A DNA stretch of 50,203 nucleotides from assembly GCA_021773555.1 (NCBI GenBank), contig JAJFKA010000026.1:1-50203 (forward strand). The letters run 5' to 3'. Both the position numbers and the translations under genes were made by a program. Source of the DNA: Gammaproteobacteria bacterium. Lineage in GTDB: Bacteria; Pseudomonadota; Gammaproteobacteria; Pseudomonadales; Azotimanducaceae. Below are positions 1-7,083 of the stretch, in pieces; position 1 is the stretch's first letter, and each line of letters begins with the position of its first letter. The notes below the pieces were generated by a model. It had not been told where the DNA came from. It saw only the letters and a program-made list of their open reading frames with translations, and did no database searches.

Positions 1-35
1 AAGAGCTTCCCCGATCTTGAACGAATTGAACCCAT
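1..35 (-). CDS. Tyrosine-type integrase, N-terminal fragment (cut by window edge)
   Basis: Only the first eleven codons are in the window. They read MGSIRSRSGKL, which I recognise as the usual beginning of tyrosine integrases with the DUF3596 arm-binding domain. The ATG lies nine bases downstream of the excisionase-like gene's stop, so the two are probably co-transcribed leftwards. Such integrases recombine an island into a tRNA gene, and a tRNA-Met lies about 700 bases to the right. The assignment rests on a very short peptide plus context. Confidence 0.6.
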   Translation of the reverse strand, partial: MGSIRSRSGKL

Positions 36-44
36 CGATCGTTC

Positions 45-260
45 CTAGATGACACCAGACATCAGTGAGTCAATTGAGACTGGCCTTGTCATGTCCTTCT
101 CAATCTTCTCCCAGAGGTAAAGGATCTTTCTGCCGCCAAAAGGTCGGATGTAGTGAACGCCTTCGATTAGTACGCTATCTTTTAAACTGTTTCTGATCGT
201 TCTGGGGTCGTACTTGATTCGTTCTGAAAGTTCCTCGGTGGTTAGATAGGTGTAGCTCAT
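45..260 (-). CDS. Excisionase-like helix-turn-helix protein
   Basis: A 71-residue protein. Residues 5-30 (start LTTEELSERI, then DPRTIRNSL) look like a winged helix-turn-helix. They are followed by the block IRPFGGRKILYLWE, which I know from small proteins encoded directly before DUF3596-type integrases. Its likely role is DNA binding at the attachment region, as a recombination directionality factor or integrase co-regulator. It reads away from tRNA-Met and is followed after nine bases by the integrase start. It faces away from the HTH regulator at 390, with AT-rich, repeat-bearing DNA between them. Excisionase function is inferred from size, fold and position. Confidence 0.65.
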   Translation of the reverse strand: MSYTYLTTEELSERIKYDPRTIRNSLKDSVLIEGVHYIRPFGGRKILYLWEKIEKDMTRPVSIDSLMSGVI

Positions 261-278
261 GCTATTCTCTCTTGATCC

Positions 279-360
279 GATTAGATCATCTATGATTCAT
301 ATGACTCATATAAGAATCATAATAGAGCTAATCTAATCTTTCAAGAACTAAATAGATCAT
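279..360. promoter_or_regulatory. Divergent control region with operator-like repeats
   Basis: This AT-rich stretch lies between the excisionase-like gene (minus) and the HTH regulator (plus). TAGATCAT occurs at 282-289 and again at 353-360. ATGATTC (292-298) and GAATCAT (314-320) form an inverted repeat. Such spaced repeats between divergent mobile-element genes are typical operator sites for Cro/CI-like regulators. No clear sigma-70 promoter could be chosen. Confidence 0.4.
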
Positions 361-389
361 AAACGATCAGTTTAAGGTGGTTGGTTTAA

Positions 390-605
390 GTGATTCGCAT
401 TCTTTTCAAGCAAGCATTGGATGAGAAGTCCTTCAGGGAAGGGCGCCGAATTACTTTGAATGAGGTCAGTGAAGAAACGGGAATTTCCCGTCCAACGTTG
501 ACAAGGATTTCAAACGTACCTGGGTACAACACAAACACAGATACGATCAGTGCTTTGTGTGACTACTTTGAGATTGAGCCGGGTGAGTTGCTTAAGAAAG
601 TGTGA
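390..605 (+). CDS. Small Cro/CI-type HTH regulator
   Basis: A 71-residue protein that is one XRE-type helix-turn-helix domain. LNEVSEETGISRPTLTRI (about residues 23-40) gives helices 2-3, and the C-terminal DTISALCDYFEIEPGELL matches the closing helices of the family. The start is GTG with an AAGGTGG ribosome-binding site nine bases upstream. It is transcribed towards tRNA-Met, opposite to the excisionase-like gene, and probably represses genes of the element by binding repeats in the 279-360 region. No toxin partner is seen beside it, so an antitoxin role is not supported here. Confidence 0.7.
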   Translation: MIRILFKQALDEKSFREGRRITLNEVSEETGISRPTLTRISNVPGYNTNTDTISALCDYFEIEPGELLKKV

Positions 606-610
606 CCTTT

Positions 611-640
611 GGGCGCGAGTTGGGCACGGTTTGGGCACAA
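611..640. repeat. Two close TGGGCAC direct repeats
   Basis: TGGGCAC occurs at 621-627 and again at 632-638, an 11-base spacing, with a related GGGCGCG at 611-617. Short direct repeats near the end of a tRNA-targeted island are candidate arm-type integrase sites. This is inference from position. Confidence 0.3.
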
Positions 641-664
641 CTGAATTTTAGGGAATCGCCTCTC

Positions 665-690
665 GCGGTTTTCACCTTCGGTGAAAACGC
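665..690. repeat. Hairpin with 3-base loop
   Basis: GTTTTCACC and GGTGAAAAC form a perfect 9-bp stem (668-688) closed by loop TTC. GCG/CGC flanks extend it with one bulged base. No U-run follows on either strand, so it does not look like a standard terminator. Confidence 0.6.
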
Positions 691-697
691 TGTCGGC

Positions 698-729
698 CTC
701 GACTTTCTTCGCTTTGCGAAGAAAGCGAG
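698..729. repeat. Hairpin with 3-base loop abutting tRNA-Met
   Basis: CTTTCTTCGC and GCGAAGAAAG pair perfectly over 10 bp around loop TTT. CTCG and CGAG extend the stem past one bulged A. It ends one base from the encoded CCA of tRNA-Met. It could be a stem needed for tRNA 3' processing or termination, or the terminal structure of the integrated element. There is no U-run. Confidence 0.6.
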
Positions 730-730
730 T

Positions 731-807
731 TGGTAGCTATGGGTGGACTTGAACCACCGACCCCAGCATTATGAATGCTGTGCTCTAACCAGCTGAGCTA
801 CATAGCC
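731..807 (-). tRNA. tRNA-Met (CAT anticodon, elongator type)
   Basis: A 77-base gene with encoded CCA. The acceptor stem GGCTATG pairs with CATAGCT (terminal G-U). The D-arm reads GCTCAGCTGGTTAGAGC, the anticodon stem CAGCA/TGCTG encloses loop TTCATAA (anticodon CAT), and the T-arm carries GGTTCAAGTCC. The first pair and overall sequence resemble elongator rather than initiator tRNA-Met; a tRNA-Ile2 (lysidine-modified CAT) is not favoured but cannot be excluded by anticodon alone. Its 3' end faces the integrase region and is the likely attachment site. Confidence 0.93.
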
Positions 808-845
808 ACACTTAGACTCATCGTACCCAATCACTTTGTAACCGT

Positions 846-928
846 CCCTGGGGGGATGCCAGGGTTTGAATCAACGTTCGGGGTAAAACCCCTCTCTTCA
901 AACCCGTAAATCGTCGAGGACGATTTAC
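846..928. repeat. Cluster of nested inverted repeats inside a broken tRNA copy
   Basis: Three structures lie end to end. CCCTGG/CCAGGG is at 846-851 and 859-864. GGGTTTGAA/TTCAAACCC is at 862-870 and 897-905, enclosing GGGG-TAAAA-CCCC (880-892). GTAAATCGTC/GACGATTTAC is at 906-915 and 919-928, a perfect 10-bp stem with loop GAG. The last one abuts the tRNA-Met 5' fragment, exactly where the intact tRNA continues into its D-loop. Confidence 0.6.
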
Positions 929-954
929 CCAGCTGAGCTACATAGCCACACTTA
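929..954 (-). pseudogene. Duplicated 5' fragment of tRNA-Met
   Basis: These 26 bases are identical to 789-814: the acceptor 5' strand, the first half of the D-arm and seven bases of upstream flank of the intact tRNA-Met, 140 bases away. After the D-arm the tRNA sequence stops and a palindrome begins, so no anticodon or T-arm follows. It is either a tandem tRNA copy destroyed by insertion of palindromic sequence or a partial duplication left by recombination. Confidence 0.7.
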
Positions 955-1041
955 AACGACTCGCGCGCCACCAGTGCGAGTCTGGCGCGGGACGCGAATT
1001 TTCCTTATTCGCCGTGAACTTGTCAAGAATCGGCCTGATCC

Positions 1042-1737
1042 ATGGTGAAATGGGGGAAAACAAGGAAAGAAAACGCATTGACCTTATACACAGGCCCCTT
1101 GCTGAGGATCATTTTGCTAGCAGCGCTCGCTGCTGGCTGTAGCGGTGGTGGTGGAGGCGGTAGCTCGCAGCCGCAGAATCCCTCCGATTCGCCGCCGCCA
1201 GGCGACAGCTGCAGCGGATTCACGCCGTGGGAGACATCTGAGTTCGTGCTTCCCTATACAGTGGGTGAATCCTATCGTGTCAATCAGGCTAATTGTTCCG
1301 GATTCGGGCACTCCGGCTTCTGGTTGTATGGCTATGACTTCGACATGCCGATCGGAACAGTAGTCAAAGCCGCCCGCGACGGGGTTGTCGCACATGCACA
1401 GGATGGCGCTGTTGATGGGGATCGAAATCAGACCAATCTGATCACCGTCGAGCACGTGGACGGCACGGTTGCGCTGTACTCGCACCTGACTCGAAACGGT
1501 GTTCAGGTCACCATCGGACAGCCGGTATTCACAGGAGACACGATTGGTCTGTCCGGGGACACCGGTAACACTGGCGGGCTACCTCATTTACATTTTTCGC
1601 TTCATCCGTGCGCGTCGTTACCCGGTCTGCCCGGCACGGAGGATTGTCCGAGCATGCCTGTGAACTTCCGTAATACTGATCCGAATACCCAGGGTCTGCT
1701 GGCCGACCGGTTCTATGAGGCACTGGAATACGACTAA
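1042..1737 (+). CDS. M23-family metallopeptidase lipoprotein
   Basis: A 231-residue putative murein endopeptidase. The signal peptide ends in lipobox LAAG-C33, followed by a glycine run and a Ser/Pro/Gln-rich linker to about residue 56, which would leave the catalytic domain tethered at a membrane. The domain (about 66-230) has zinc-ligand candidates H90, D99 and H184 within PHLHF, plus catalytic H182 and H148 in YSHL. The nine-residue H-to-D spacing is longer than the classic HxxxD, but I know it from a subgroup with the pattern SH...YDFDMPIGT. Paired cysteines (57/85, 190/198) suggest disulfides in the periplasm. It stands alone and converges on the gene at 1745. Substrate is unproven; LytM-like activators lacking catalysis exist, but here the site looks intact. 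Confidence 0.85.
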   Translation: MVKWGKTRKENALTLYTGPLLRIILLAALAAGCSGGGGGGSSQPQNPSDSPPPGDSCSGFTPWETSEFVLPYTVGESYRVNQANCSGFGHSGFWLYGYDFDMPIGTVVKAARDGVVAHAQDGAVDGDRNQTNLITVEHVDGTVALYSHLTRNGVQVTIGQPVFTGDTIGLSGDTGNTGGLPHLHFSLHPCASLPGLPGTEDCPSMPVNFRNTDPNTQGLLADRFYEALEYD

Positions 1738-1744
1738 ATAATTG

Positions 1745-2068
1745 CTAACGCACCAACACCGGCAGGAAAATGCTAAGGAACGCGATCAACAGCACCAGAG
1801 CGACGATGCAATGGGCCTTGATTATAAAGTTCAGTTCAGCGATTCGCTCCGGTGTCTCACCATCTTTCCAGATCTGGGTCATCATCACATCGAGCATCAG
1901 CACGATGATCACGATCGGTGCGCTTGCCGGTAATACGCCAGAGAAAAACAGGTCCCAGTCATCAGAATATCCGGGCATGCCGCTGAACGGCATCAGGGCG
2001 GCGAAAATCAGCGCCAGTAATTGCAGCAGGTTGCGCAGTACCCCCATGGACTGGATTCTGGCAATCAT
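1745..2068 (-). CDS. Small hydrophobic membrane protein of unknown function
   Basis: A 107-residue protein that I do not recognise. Hydrophobic stretches lie near residues 10-27 (LLQLLALIFAALMPF), 44-62 (APIVIIVLMLDVM) and 85-106 (IVALVLLIAFLSIFLPVLV), giving two or three membrane spans and no catalytic motif. I chose the ATG at 2068 because GGGGGA stands a few bases upstream; an in-frame TTG two codons earlier is less likely. It begins 15 bases after the ychF stop, so it is probably the last gene of the rplY-pth-ychF transcript. The reading frame is open throughout and free of competing plus-strand genes. Function cannot be inferred. Confidence 0.6.
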   Translation of the reverse strand: MIARIQSMGVLRNLLQLLALIFAALMPFSGMPGYSDDWDLFFSGVLPASAPIVIIVLMLDVMMTQIWKDGETPERIAELNFIIKAHCIVALVLLIAFLSIFLPVLVR

Positions 2069-2083
2069 GGGCAAATCCCCCGG

Positions 2084-3175
2084 CTAAACATTGAACCTGA
2101 AGTGAATCACGTCACCGTCTTTAACGAGATATTCCTTTCCCTCCAGTCGCCACTTGCCAGCCTCTTTGGCACCCGCCTCACCGTTGCCAGCAACGTAATC
2201 ATCGTAGCCAATCACTTCCGCACGGATAAAGCCCTTCTCAAAATCCGTATGAATCACCGCTGCCGCCTTCGGCGCGGTTGCCAGGCGACGCACAGTCCAG
2301 GCGCGGACTTCTTTCTCACCGGCAGTGAAATAAGTCTGCAAGCCCAGCAGTTCATATCCGGCCCGGATCACTCGATCAAGACCTGGTTCGCTCATGCCCA
2401 GGTCCGCCAGAAACTCAGCTTTCTCATCTTCATCGAGTTCTGCTATTTCTGCTTCCAGCTTGTTGCAGATTGCGACGACACCCGAGGATTCCTTTTGCGC
2501 GATTTCCCTAACAGATTCGAGCAGGGGATTGTCCTCGAAACCCGACTCATCAACATTGGCAATAAACAACACTGGTTTCATGGTCAGCAGGTGCAGATCT
2601 CGTATTTCCTTTAACTGGTCTTCGGTGAAGCTAAAAGTGCGCGCAGGATTGCCGCCGTCGATATGTGCCAGCACGGATTCCAGGAAAAACTTCGAGGCGA
2701 CGGCGTCCTTGTCTCCGCTTTTTGCTATTCGATTGACCCGGGTAATCCCCTTCTCAACCGTCTCAAGATCCGCCAGCTGTAGCTCGGTGTTGATCACTTC
2801 AATGTCCCGCACCGGATCGATTGTGTTTGAAACGTGGGTGACATTTTCGTCCACGAAACAGCGAACCACATGCGCGATGGCATCGGTCTCGCGAATATTG
2901 GCCAGAAACTGATTTCCAAGACCCTCACCTTTCGAGGCGCCCGCAACGAGCCCAGCAATGTCAACAAACTCCATGGTGGTCGGCACCACCCGCTGGGGTT
3001 TGACGATCTCCGCGAGCTTATCCAGCCGTGGATCAGGCATGGGTACGACACCGGAGTTAGGCTCGATGGTGCAGAAAGGAAAGTTCTCTGCGCCGACACC
3101 TGCTTTGGTCAACGCATTAAACAGCGTTGACTTGCCCACATTGGGCAGCCCGACGATGCCACACTTAAATCCCAT
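2084..3175 (-). CDS. ychF: Ribosome-binding ATPase YchF/Obg-like
   Basis: A 363-residue cytoplasmic P-loop protein of the OBG family that binds ribosomes and in studied members prefers ATP to GTP. The P-loop GLPNVGKS is at residues 9-16. [19 protein letters not shown] forms switch II with the G3 motif. NVDE replaces the GTPase NKxD, as expected for YchF. A coiled region near 130-200 is followed by a C-terminal TGS domain. Full length for the family. Its ATG overlaps the pth stop (TAATG), a sign of translational coupling; pth-ychF adjacency is common in proteobacteria. Confidence 0.97.
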   Translation of the reverse strand: MGFKCGIVGLPNVGKSTLFNALTKAGVGAENFPFCTIEPNSGVVPMPDPRLDKLAEIVKPQRVVPTTMEFVDIAGLVAGASKGEGLGNQFLANIRETDAIAHVVRCFVDENVTHVSNTIDPVRDIEVINTELQLADLETVEKGITRVNRIAKSGDKDAVASKFFLESVLAHIDGGNPARTFSFTEDQLKEIRDLHLLTMKPVLFIANVDESGFEDNPLLESVREIAQKESSGVVAICNKLEAEIAELDEDEKAEFLADLGMSEPGLDRVIRAGYELLGLQTYFTAGEKEVRAWTVRRLATAPKAAAVIHTDFEKGFIRAEVIGYDDYVAGNGEAGAKEAGKWRLEGKEYLVKDGDVIHFRFNV

Positions 3176-3771
3176 TATTCGTTCTCAATTTTAAAATTGT
3201 GAAGCCGATTCATCGCCTTGTCCCATTCTCCTGCCAGCGCCAGCGGCATGCAGGCCAGCGCTTCGTCAATACACTGACCTATAGTATTTCTATCCTCTGC
3301 AGAGGCAGCACTGAGTACGTGACCCATCACTTCAGTCTTGTCTCCTGGATGACCTACACCAATCCGCAACCGATTAAAGTCAGTGGTTCCTGACATGCTC
3401 CGACTGATATCCCGAAGGCCGTTATGGCCAGCGAGTCCACCCCCCTGCTTGAATCTGATAATACCAATGGCAAGATCAAGTTCGTCGTGAGCGATCATGA
3501 TGCGATCGGCGTTGATCCGGAAAAAACTCGCAAAAGCGCCCACCGATTTACCACTCTCATTCATATAGGTTGTTGGAATCAACAGACGCAGGCCCTGGCC
3601 GTCAACGCTGACCTCGGCAACGCGGCCGAAGAATTTCTTCTCCAGCCGAAAGTTACCGCCGAGCTGATCCGCCATGCGCTCAACAAACCAGATACCCGCG
3701 TTGTGGCGGGTATTGGCGTATTGGTCACCCGGATTGCCTATGCCAACAATCAGCTTGAGGGGAGCATTCAT
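3175..3771 (-). CDS. pth: Peptidyl-tRNA hydrolase
   Basis: A 198-residue enzyme that cleaves peptidyl-tRNAs released by stalled ribosomes and recycles tRNA. The N-terminus [18 protein letters not shown] contains family residues N13 and catalytic H23. HDELDL holds the aspartate that activates the histidine, and [12 protein letters not shown] is the conserved substrate loop. I start at the ATG preceded by GGAGG; an upstream GTG four codons earlier includes that ribosome-binding site and is rejected. It lies 23 bases after rplY and overlaps ychF by one base. Confidence 0.96.
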   Translation of the reverse strand: MNAPLKLIVGIGNPGDQYANTRHNAGIWFVERMADQLGGNFRLEKKFFGRVAEVSVDGQGLRLLIPTTYMNESGKSVGAFASFFRINADRIMIAHDELDLAIGIIRFKQGGGLAGHNGLRDISRSMSGTTDFNRLRIGVGHPGDKTEVMGHVLSAASAEDRNTIGQCIDEALACMPLALAGEWDKAMNRLHNFKIENE

Positions 3772-3794
3772 GAGAACCTCCACCGGATCGACGT

Positions 3795-4478
3795 TTAGTC
3801 GTCAGGTGTCTCTTCGTCAGCATCACCATCAGCAGCATCAGTGGTGCCTGCTTCAGCATCAGCGTCCTCAGCTTCAGTGTCCTCATCATCGTCAACTCTG
3901 CGAGGCGCATTAATCGCGACCACGACCTGGTCATGATCTTCACCCTGGGCGAGTTCTGGTATGCTCAGACCTTCAGGCAATACGATTCCGCTCATATGAA
4001 TAGAGTCACCAATATCCAGAGCAACGATATCTATCTCGATATACTCCGGTAGATTGCCTGGTAAACAGCTGATCTCGATCGAGGTCATGTTATGCGACAC
4101 GCTGCCACCTTGCAGCTTCACGCCTGGGCAGGAATCTTCGTTGAGGAAGTGCAACGGGACCTCGACGGTGATTTCCTGGTCCATCTGAATCCTGAAAAAG
4201 TCGGCATGCATAATCCGATTTTTCGCCGGGTGGCGCTGCAGATCTTTTAAAATAGCATTCTGCTTCTCGCCGCCAGTCTTGATCACAATGATTCGTGAAA
4301 AGAAGGCCTCATCCTCACAGGCCTTGAACAAATCCTTGTGGGGAATGGAAAGTGGTTGTGGATCCTTGCCCGCGCCATAAAGGATCGCGGGAACAAGATC
4401 GGCATTACGACGCAGGCGGCGGCTCGCACCTTTCCCTTTGTCGCTACGCAGTTCGACACTAAGTTCGAAGTCTGCCAT
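3795..4478 (-). CDS. rplY: 50S ribosomal protein L25/general stress protein Ctc
   Basis: A 227-residue protein of the long L25 (Ctc) type. Residues 1-95 form the 5S rRNA-binding L25 domain (start MADFELSVELR, with GKGASRRLRR). A second beta domain follows to about 190, and the last 35 residues are strongly acidic (runs of D, E, A). AGGAGAT lies just upstream of the ATG. The gene is 102 bases downstream of prs and precedes pth, the classical prs-rplY-pth-ychF order. The acidic tail is common in long-form L25, and its role is unclear. Confidence 0.95.
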   Translation of the reverse strand: MADFELSVELRSDKGKGASRRLRRNADLVPAILYGAGKDPQPLSIPHKDLFKACEDEAFFSRIIVIKTGGEKQNAILKDLQRHPAKNRIMHADFFRIQMDQEITVEVPLHFLNEDSCPGVKLQGGSVSHNMTSIEISCLPGNLPEYIEIDIVALDIGDSIHMSGIVLPEGLSIPELAQGEDHDQVVVAINAPRRVDDDEDTEAEDADAEAGTTDAADGDADEETPDD

Positions 4479-4580
4479 GGTCTATCTCCTAAGTTGAGCC
4501 GGAAGTCACTGCGACCGTTTCTTCCAGCGGTTGTACCCCGTTAAGGGCAATAATCAAAAACTACTCTCGAACAAATATCG

Positions 4581-5549
4581 TTAAAAAAGTGCCGGCTGAA
4601 TTCGTTTCGAAAACAACGCACTCAGCGACTCTTCATTACTGATCCGTCTAATGGACTCAGCCAGTTCGTCCGCGATGCTCAGCTGGCGAATCTTGCTGCA
4701 CTGCGTCGCTTCTTCTGATAATGGAATGGTATCGGTTACCACCAATTCATCCAGTGTCGATCCGGCAATATTGGCCAGTGCCTTACCCGACAAGACCGGA
4801 TGCGTACAATAGGCGACGACTTTCTTTGCCCCATGCTGCTTGAGCGCGTTCGCTGCTGCACACAAGGTCCCGGCGGTATCCACCATGTCATCGACAAGCA
4901 GGCAGGTTCGGCCGTCAACATCACCGATAATATGCATCACCTCTGATTCATTCGCCTTCGGACGTCGCTTATCGATAATCGCCAGGTCCGCATCGTTCAA
5001 CTGCTTGGCCATCGCCCGGGCGCGCACCACGCCACCGACGTCCGGGGAAACGATCATCAGGTCTTCATAGTCCTGGCGCTCAATATCAATCAGCAATACC
5101 GGCGTCGCATAAATATTATCTACCGGGATATCAAAAAATCCCTGAATCTGGTCTGCATGCAAGTCAATGGTCAGCACCCGATTTATACCGGCGCTGACCA
5201 GCATGTCCGCGACCACTTTAGCGGTAATCGGCACCCGGGCTGATCTCACCCGCCGGTCCTGGCGGGCATAGCCGAAGTACGGAATCACCGCAGTAATCCG
5301 ACTCGCCGATGCACGTTGCAGGCAATCTGCCATGACGATCAGCTCAATCAGATTGTCATTCGTCGGTGCGCAGGTCGGCTGGATGACAAAAACATCCTTA
5401 CCGCGGACATTTTCCTGAATCTCAACACTCACCTCACCATCGCTAAACCGCCCAACGTCGGCATCACCCAAATCCATTCTCAAGCGATCAACAACCCGCC
5501 GCGCCAATACCCTGTGGGCATTGCCGGTGAAGATTTTCAATTCGGGCAC
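4581..5549 (-). CDS. prs: Ribose-phosphate pyrophosphokinase
   Basis: A 322-residue cytosolic enzyme transferring pyrophosphate from ATP to ribose 5-phosphate to give PRPP for nucleotides, histidine, tryptophan and NAD. Landmarks are [27 protein letters not shown] (ATP loop), [13 protein letters not shown] and the PRPP-binding signature [13 protein letters not shown] start at a GTG with GGAAG six bases upstream. The longer open frame extends through tRNA-Gln and is not coding there. The gene follows tRNA-Gln by 29 bases, so the two probably share a transcript. Confidence 0.95.
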   Translation of the reverse strand: MPELKIFTGNAHRVLARRVVDRLRMDLGDADVGRFSDGEVSVEIQENVRGKDVFVIQPTCAPTNDNLIELIVMADCLQRASASRITAVIPYFGYARQDRRVRSARVPITAKVVADMLVSAGINRVLTIDLHADQIQGFFDIPVDNIYATPVLLIDIERQDYEDLMIVSPDVGGVVRARAMAKQLNDADLAIIDKRRPKANESEVMHIIGDVDGRTCLLVDDMVDTAGTLCAAANALKQHGAKKVVAYCTHPVLSGKALANIAGSTLDELVVTDTIPLSEEATQCSKIRQLSIADELAESIRRISNEESLSALFSKRIQPALF

Positions 5550-5578
5550 AATATCTTCCAGAGGGTTACGAGTGAATG

Positions 5579-5654
5579 TGGCTGGGGTGGCAGGACTCGA
5601 ACCTGCGCATGCAAGGATCAAAACCTTGTGCCTTACCGACTTGGCGACACCCCA
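5579..5654 (-). tRNA. tRNA-Gln (TTG anticodon)
   Basis: A 76-base gene with encoded CCA. The acceptor starts TGGGGTG and ends CACCCCA with discriminator G, typical of tRNA-Gln. Anticodon stem CAAGG/CCTTG encloses loop TTTTGAT, so the anticodon is TTG. The T-arm reads GGTTCGAGTCC. It sits between ispE and prs, a position I know from Pseudomonas, and is probably cut out of a long lolB-ispE-prs transcript. Confidence 0.95.
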
Positions 5655-5672
5655 AAACTGTTCTTGGCAATC

Positions 5673-6524
5673 TCATTCATGATACTTATCCAGCTCCGTG
5701 TGCAACGCTGACTTCTGCGTTCCAACAGTAGCAAAAACTGTCCAGCTGGCAGGGGCTTTCGCCTTAATTTCCTCACACAATTGGTCGTCCTGAACCGGCA
5801 GGAAAATGCTTGCGCCTGTTCCTGTCATGCTCGCCGGGCCCCATTGGCGCAACCAGGCCAACGCCTTCTGAACCTCCGGAAAAAGGTCACAAACAACTGA
5901 TTCGCAGTCATTTTTACCGACCAGGGGAGTACCCTGATCCAAAAAACGCGCTATTGTGCTGCTACTTGAGTCGCGTGTCAAATCAGGATGCAAGAATATC
6001 GCGGATGTCGACACATGACATCCCGGATTCACGATCACATAGGTTTGCCGAGGCAGTTCAATCGGTGTCAGCCGTTCGCCTAAACCCTCGGCCCAGGCGG
6101 TTTCACCGCGTACAAAAAGTGGCACATCAGCCCCCAGGGCAAGTCCGAGCTGTGCCAGTTCATCAATCGAGAGTCCGCCGCGCCAGAGCTGGTTCAGTCC
6201 TAACAGGACCGTGGCGGCATTGCTGCTGCCACCACCGAGTCCGCCACCCACCGGAATTTGCTTGCTGATGTGGATAGTGGCTCCCAGCGCTATGTTCAGC
6301 CGCTCACGCAACATCAGCGCCGCCTGATGGGCAAGGTTGTCCGGTGTTTCAAGGTCAGTGTCCGAGCAGGTAATCTGCAGATTGCCGTGCGCGGCCGGAG
6401 TGATGGTAATTTCATCTTTGAGTGTCAGGAGCTGGAACACAGTCTGCAGATCATGGTAACCGTTCGGTCTGCGCCCCGTGATTCGCAGAAAAAGGTTGAT
6501 TTTCGCCGGGCTGGACAGTCTCAT
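5673..6524 (-). CDS. ispE: 4-diphosphocytidyl-2-C-methyl-D-erythritol kinase
   Basis: A 283-residue GHMP kinase that phosphorylates CDP-methylerythritol in the non-mevalonate isoprenoid pathway. The N-terminus SSPAKINLFLRITGRRPNGYH and the ATP loop PVGGGLGGGSSNAATVL (about residues 90-106) are diagnostic, and MTGTGASIF near the C-terminus is the third GHMP motif. The start ATG is 13 bases downstream of the lolB stop, and the stop is 18 bases from tRNA-Gln. The pathway supplies the undecaprenyl carrier recycled by UppP at 25287. Confidence 0.95.
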   Translation of the reverse strand: MRLSSPAKINLFLRITGRRPNGYHDLQTVFQLLTLKDEITITPAAHGNLQITCSDTDLETPDNLAHQAALMLRERLNIALGATIHISKQIPVGGGLGGGSSNAATVLLGLNQLWRGGLSIDELAQLGLALGADVPLFVRGETAWAEGLGERLTPIELPRQTYVIVNPGCHVSTSAIFLHPDLTRDSSSSTIARFLDQGTPLVGKNDCESVVCDLFPEVQKALAWLRQWGPASMTGTGASIFLPVQDDQLCEEIKAKAPASWTVFATVGTQKSALHTELDKYHE

Positions 6525-6537
6525 GGATGAGGGCTCA

Positions 6538-7080
6538 TCACCGCGCGTAGGTCCATTTCAATGCCGCGAGCTTCAGGCGCGTCCCATAACGCTCAATAGT
6601 CAGCTTTTTCGGACCCAGCTCGTCATGGTCCAGATATTCAACTAACCAGCCCTGTTGCCTGAAACCGTTTGTACCGGACGCATACTTAAGCCCTGGGTCG
6701 GGTATGCCACGCACCCAATAACGCAGATGTGACACGGGAAAAGGATAACCCAGCTCCCTGTCCAGCAGGTTATCGACGTTATCGCTTTCAAAACGCCGCC
6801 CATCGGCGAGAGTCAGCACCACGCCTGAAGTATCGCCGCTCATGGTGGCGACGGAAACGCCAAGTGCTCCCCTGAACGCCAGTTCAAACCCATCTGGCGT
6901 TTCCTGCCAGACAAAACTCAAATTGCTGTTGGCACCGGGTGAGCGGATCCCCAATCTACCCTGAACCTGCCAGGTGGACAGTCCATCGAGCTTGAAAGGT
7001 AACATCACTGCGGGTTTATGAGTGGCGCAGGCACCCAGTATCAGGGTGAGCACAAGCACCAGGGGTGTGCGGGTCCACAT
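6538..7080 (-). CDS. lolB: Outer-membrane lipoprotein LolB
   Basis: A 180-residue lipoprotein that receives lipoproteins from periplasmic LolA and inserts them in the outer membrane. The signal peptide ends in ILGA-C18. The mature part follows the family pattern: WQVQGRLGIRSPG, a long beta core, LGYPFPVSHLRYWVRG and GWLVEYLDH. It starts three bases after the TPR lipoprotein stop and precedes ispE by 13 bases, the usual gammaproteobacterial order. Several lipoproteins in this window (TPR protein, RlpA, possibly the M23 peptidase) are potential clients. Confidence 0.94.
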   Translation of the reverse strand: MWTRTPLVLVLTLILGACATHKPAVMLPFKLDGLSTWQVQGRLGIRSPGANSNLSFVWQETPDGFELAFRGALGVSVATMSGDTSGVVLTLADGRRFESDNVDNLLDRELGYPFPVSHLRYWVRGIPDPGLKYASGTNGFRQQGWLVEYLDHDELGPKKLTIERYGTRLKLAALKWTYAR

Positions 7081-7083
7081 TGA

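Noticed and set aside
390-605. HTH protein as an antitoxin of a toxin-antitoxin pair
   Set aside because: No small toxin-like gene follows; the next features are hairpins and the tRNA.
1117-1485. 122-codon minus-strand frame inside the M23 lipoprotein gene
   Set aside because: No recognisable domain, while the plus strand encodes a clear signal peptide and zinc motifs.
2021-2614. 197-codon plus-strand frame opposite ychF
   Set aside because: It lies antisense to the strongly conserved ychF and shows no domain.
5550-5621. N-terminal extension of prs starting near 5621
   Set aside because: The added residues are a translation of the T-arm of tRNA-Gln; the GTG at 5549 has a ribosome-binding site and gives normal family length.
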